From: Streptomyces sp. LUP47B
GTDB lineage: Bacteria; Actinomycetota; Actinomycetes; Streptomycetales; Streptomycetaceae
Assembly (NCBI RefSeq): GCF_001746295.1
Contig: NZ_MJAH01000001.1
Location: 1,035,188 to 1,099,187, forward strand
DNA length: 64,000 nucleotides
Direction: 5' to 3'
The position numbers and the translations under genes are program-made. Shown here piece after piece: positions 63,961-64,000 of the stretch. Numbering within the stretch: position 1 is the stretch's first letter; the number at the start of each line of letters is the position of its first letter. The notes beneath the pieces are model-generated. The model had not been told where the DNA came from. It saw only the letters and a program-made list of their open reading frames with translations, and ran no database searches.

Positions 63961-64000
63961 ATGACCAACACCACGATCACACCCCTGCTCGCCGACAAGG
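63961..64000 (+). CDS. Start of an unidentified gene running off the right edge
   Basis: ATG 63961 opens MTNTTITPLLADK and leaves the window in frame. MmyB/XRE regulators are commonly divergent from a short-chain dehydrogenase or other oxidoreductase, and the start is compatible with that, but 13 codons are too few to identify the product. A G-rich site (GGGGGAGG, about 63943-63950) supports the start. Confidence 0.55.
   Translation, partial: MTNTTITPLLADK

Noticed and set aside
1..64000. CRISPR arrays, tRNA, rRNA, insertion sequences, integrase genes and attachment sites
   Set aside because: No regular short repeats with unique spacers, cloverleaf sequences, transposase motifs or flanking direct repeats were found by reading. 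The 5' tandem arrays have adjacent degenerate units without spacers.

Overview
The window looks like a piece of a Streptomyces chromosome. Evidence: very high G+C with G/C-rich third codon positions, many GTG starts, an SsgA-like protein, an NsdA-type developmental regulator, a LAL-type LuxR regulator, a DUF397 protein, and rare in-frame TTA codons in three genes. No rRNA, tRNA, CRISPR array, prophage or intact transposon was seen.

Layout. 1-6.6 kb: the tail of a dienelactone-hydrolase-like gene, a gene-free stretch with two kinds of degenerate tandem repeat, two flavin/F420 PPOX proteins, an aldo/keto reductase, a QsuB-like 3-dehydroshikimate dehydratase fused to an HPPD-like domain with a divergent IclR regulator, and a beta-hydroxyacid dehydrogenase. 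7-11.1 kb: aldehyde dehydrogenase, an ECF42-type sigma factor coupled to its DGPF partner, and an acyl-CoA dehydrogenase. 11.3-18.7 kb: an organosulfur scavenging operon read leftward (sfnG, DszC-like, FMN reductase, SfnB, ssuD, alpha/beta hydrolase). It is headed by a 27-residue cysteine-ending leader peptide and faces a LysR regulator. 19-24.7 kb: SDR/DUF2867, photolyase, SPW membrane protein, phosphotransferase, GNAT, and a frameshifted P-loop kinase. 24.7-34.8 kb: a secreted protein, GlsB-like protein, GNATs, MerR/MFS pair, deaminase, secreted Tap-like peptidase, MarR/thioesterase pair and a baeRF protein. 34.8-46.9 kb: development and cell-wall genes (SsgA-like, PAS-SpoIIE phosphatase, NsdA-like regulator, APH, amidase, LAL regulator, CGNR regulator, DUF397). 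47-63 kb: CoA-thioester catabolism (two thiolases, DUF35, enoyl-CoA hydratase and FadD resembling the mycobacterial sterol side-chain set; PaaK-like ligase; two more acyl-CoA ligases; nitronate monooxygenase), with a sulfatase and a secreted Ntn acylase. The right edge holds an XRE/MmyB regulator and the start of an unidentified gene.

How the genes work together. The sulfur operon should release sulfite from sulfones and sulfonates, using FMNH2 from the FMN reductase. Its leader peptide carries Cys-Cys codons inside a sequence exactly complementary, over 11 nt, to the Shine-Dalgarno region of sfnG, which suggests cysteine-dependent translational attenuation. This is the most interesting signal found. 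Other notable observations: a ~100-nt hairpin at 11133-11233 whose non-Watson-Crick pairs are mostly G-U only in plus-strand RNA; a triplicated GTG start at 30358-30408; a shared operator-like dyad at two catabolic promoters 11.8 kb apart; and clear operator dyads at the IclR, MerR, MarR, PaaK and CGNR loci. Product names come from recognising sequence motifs by eye, not from searches.
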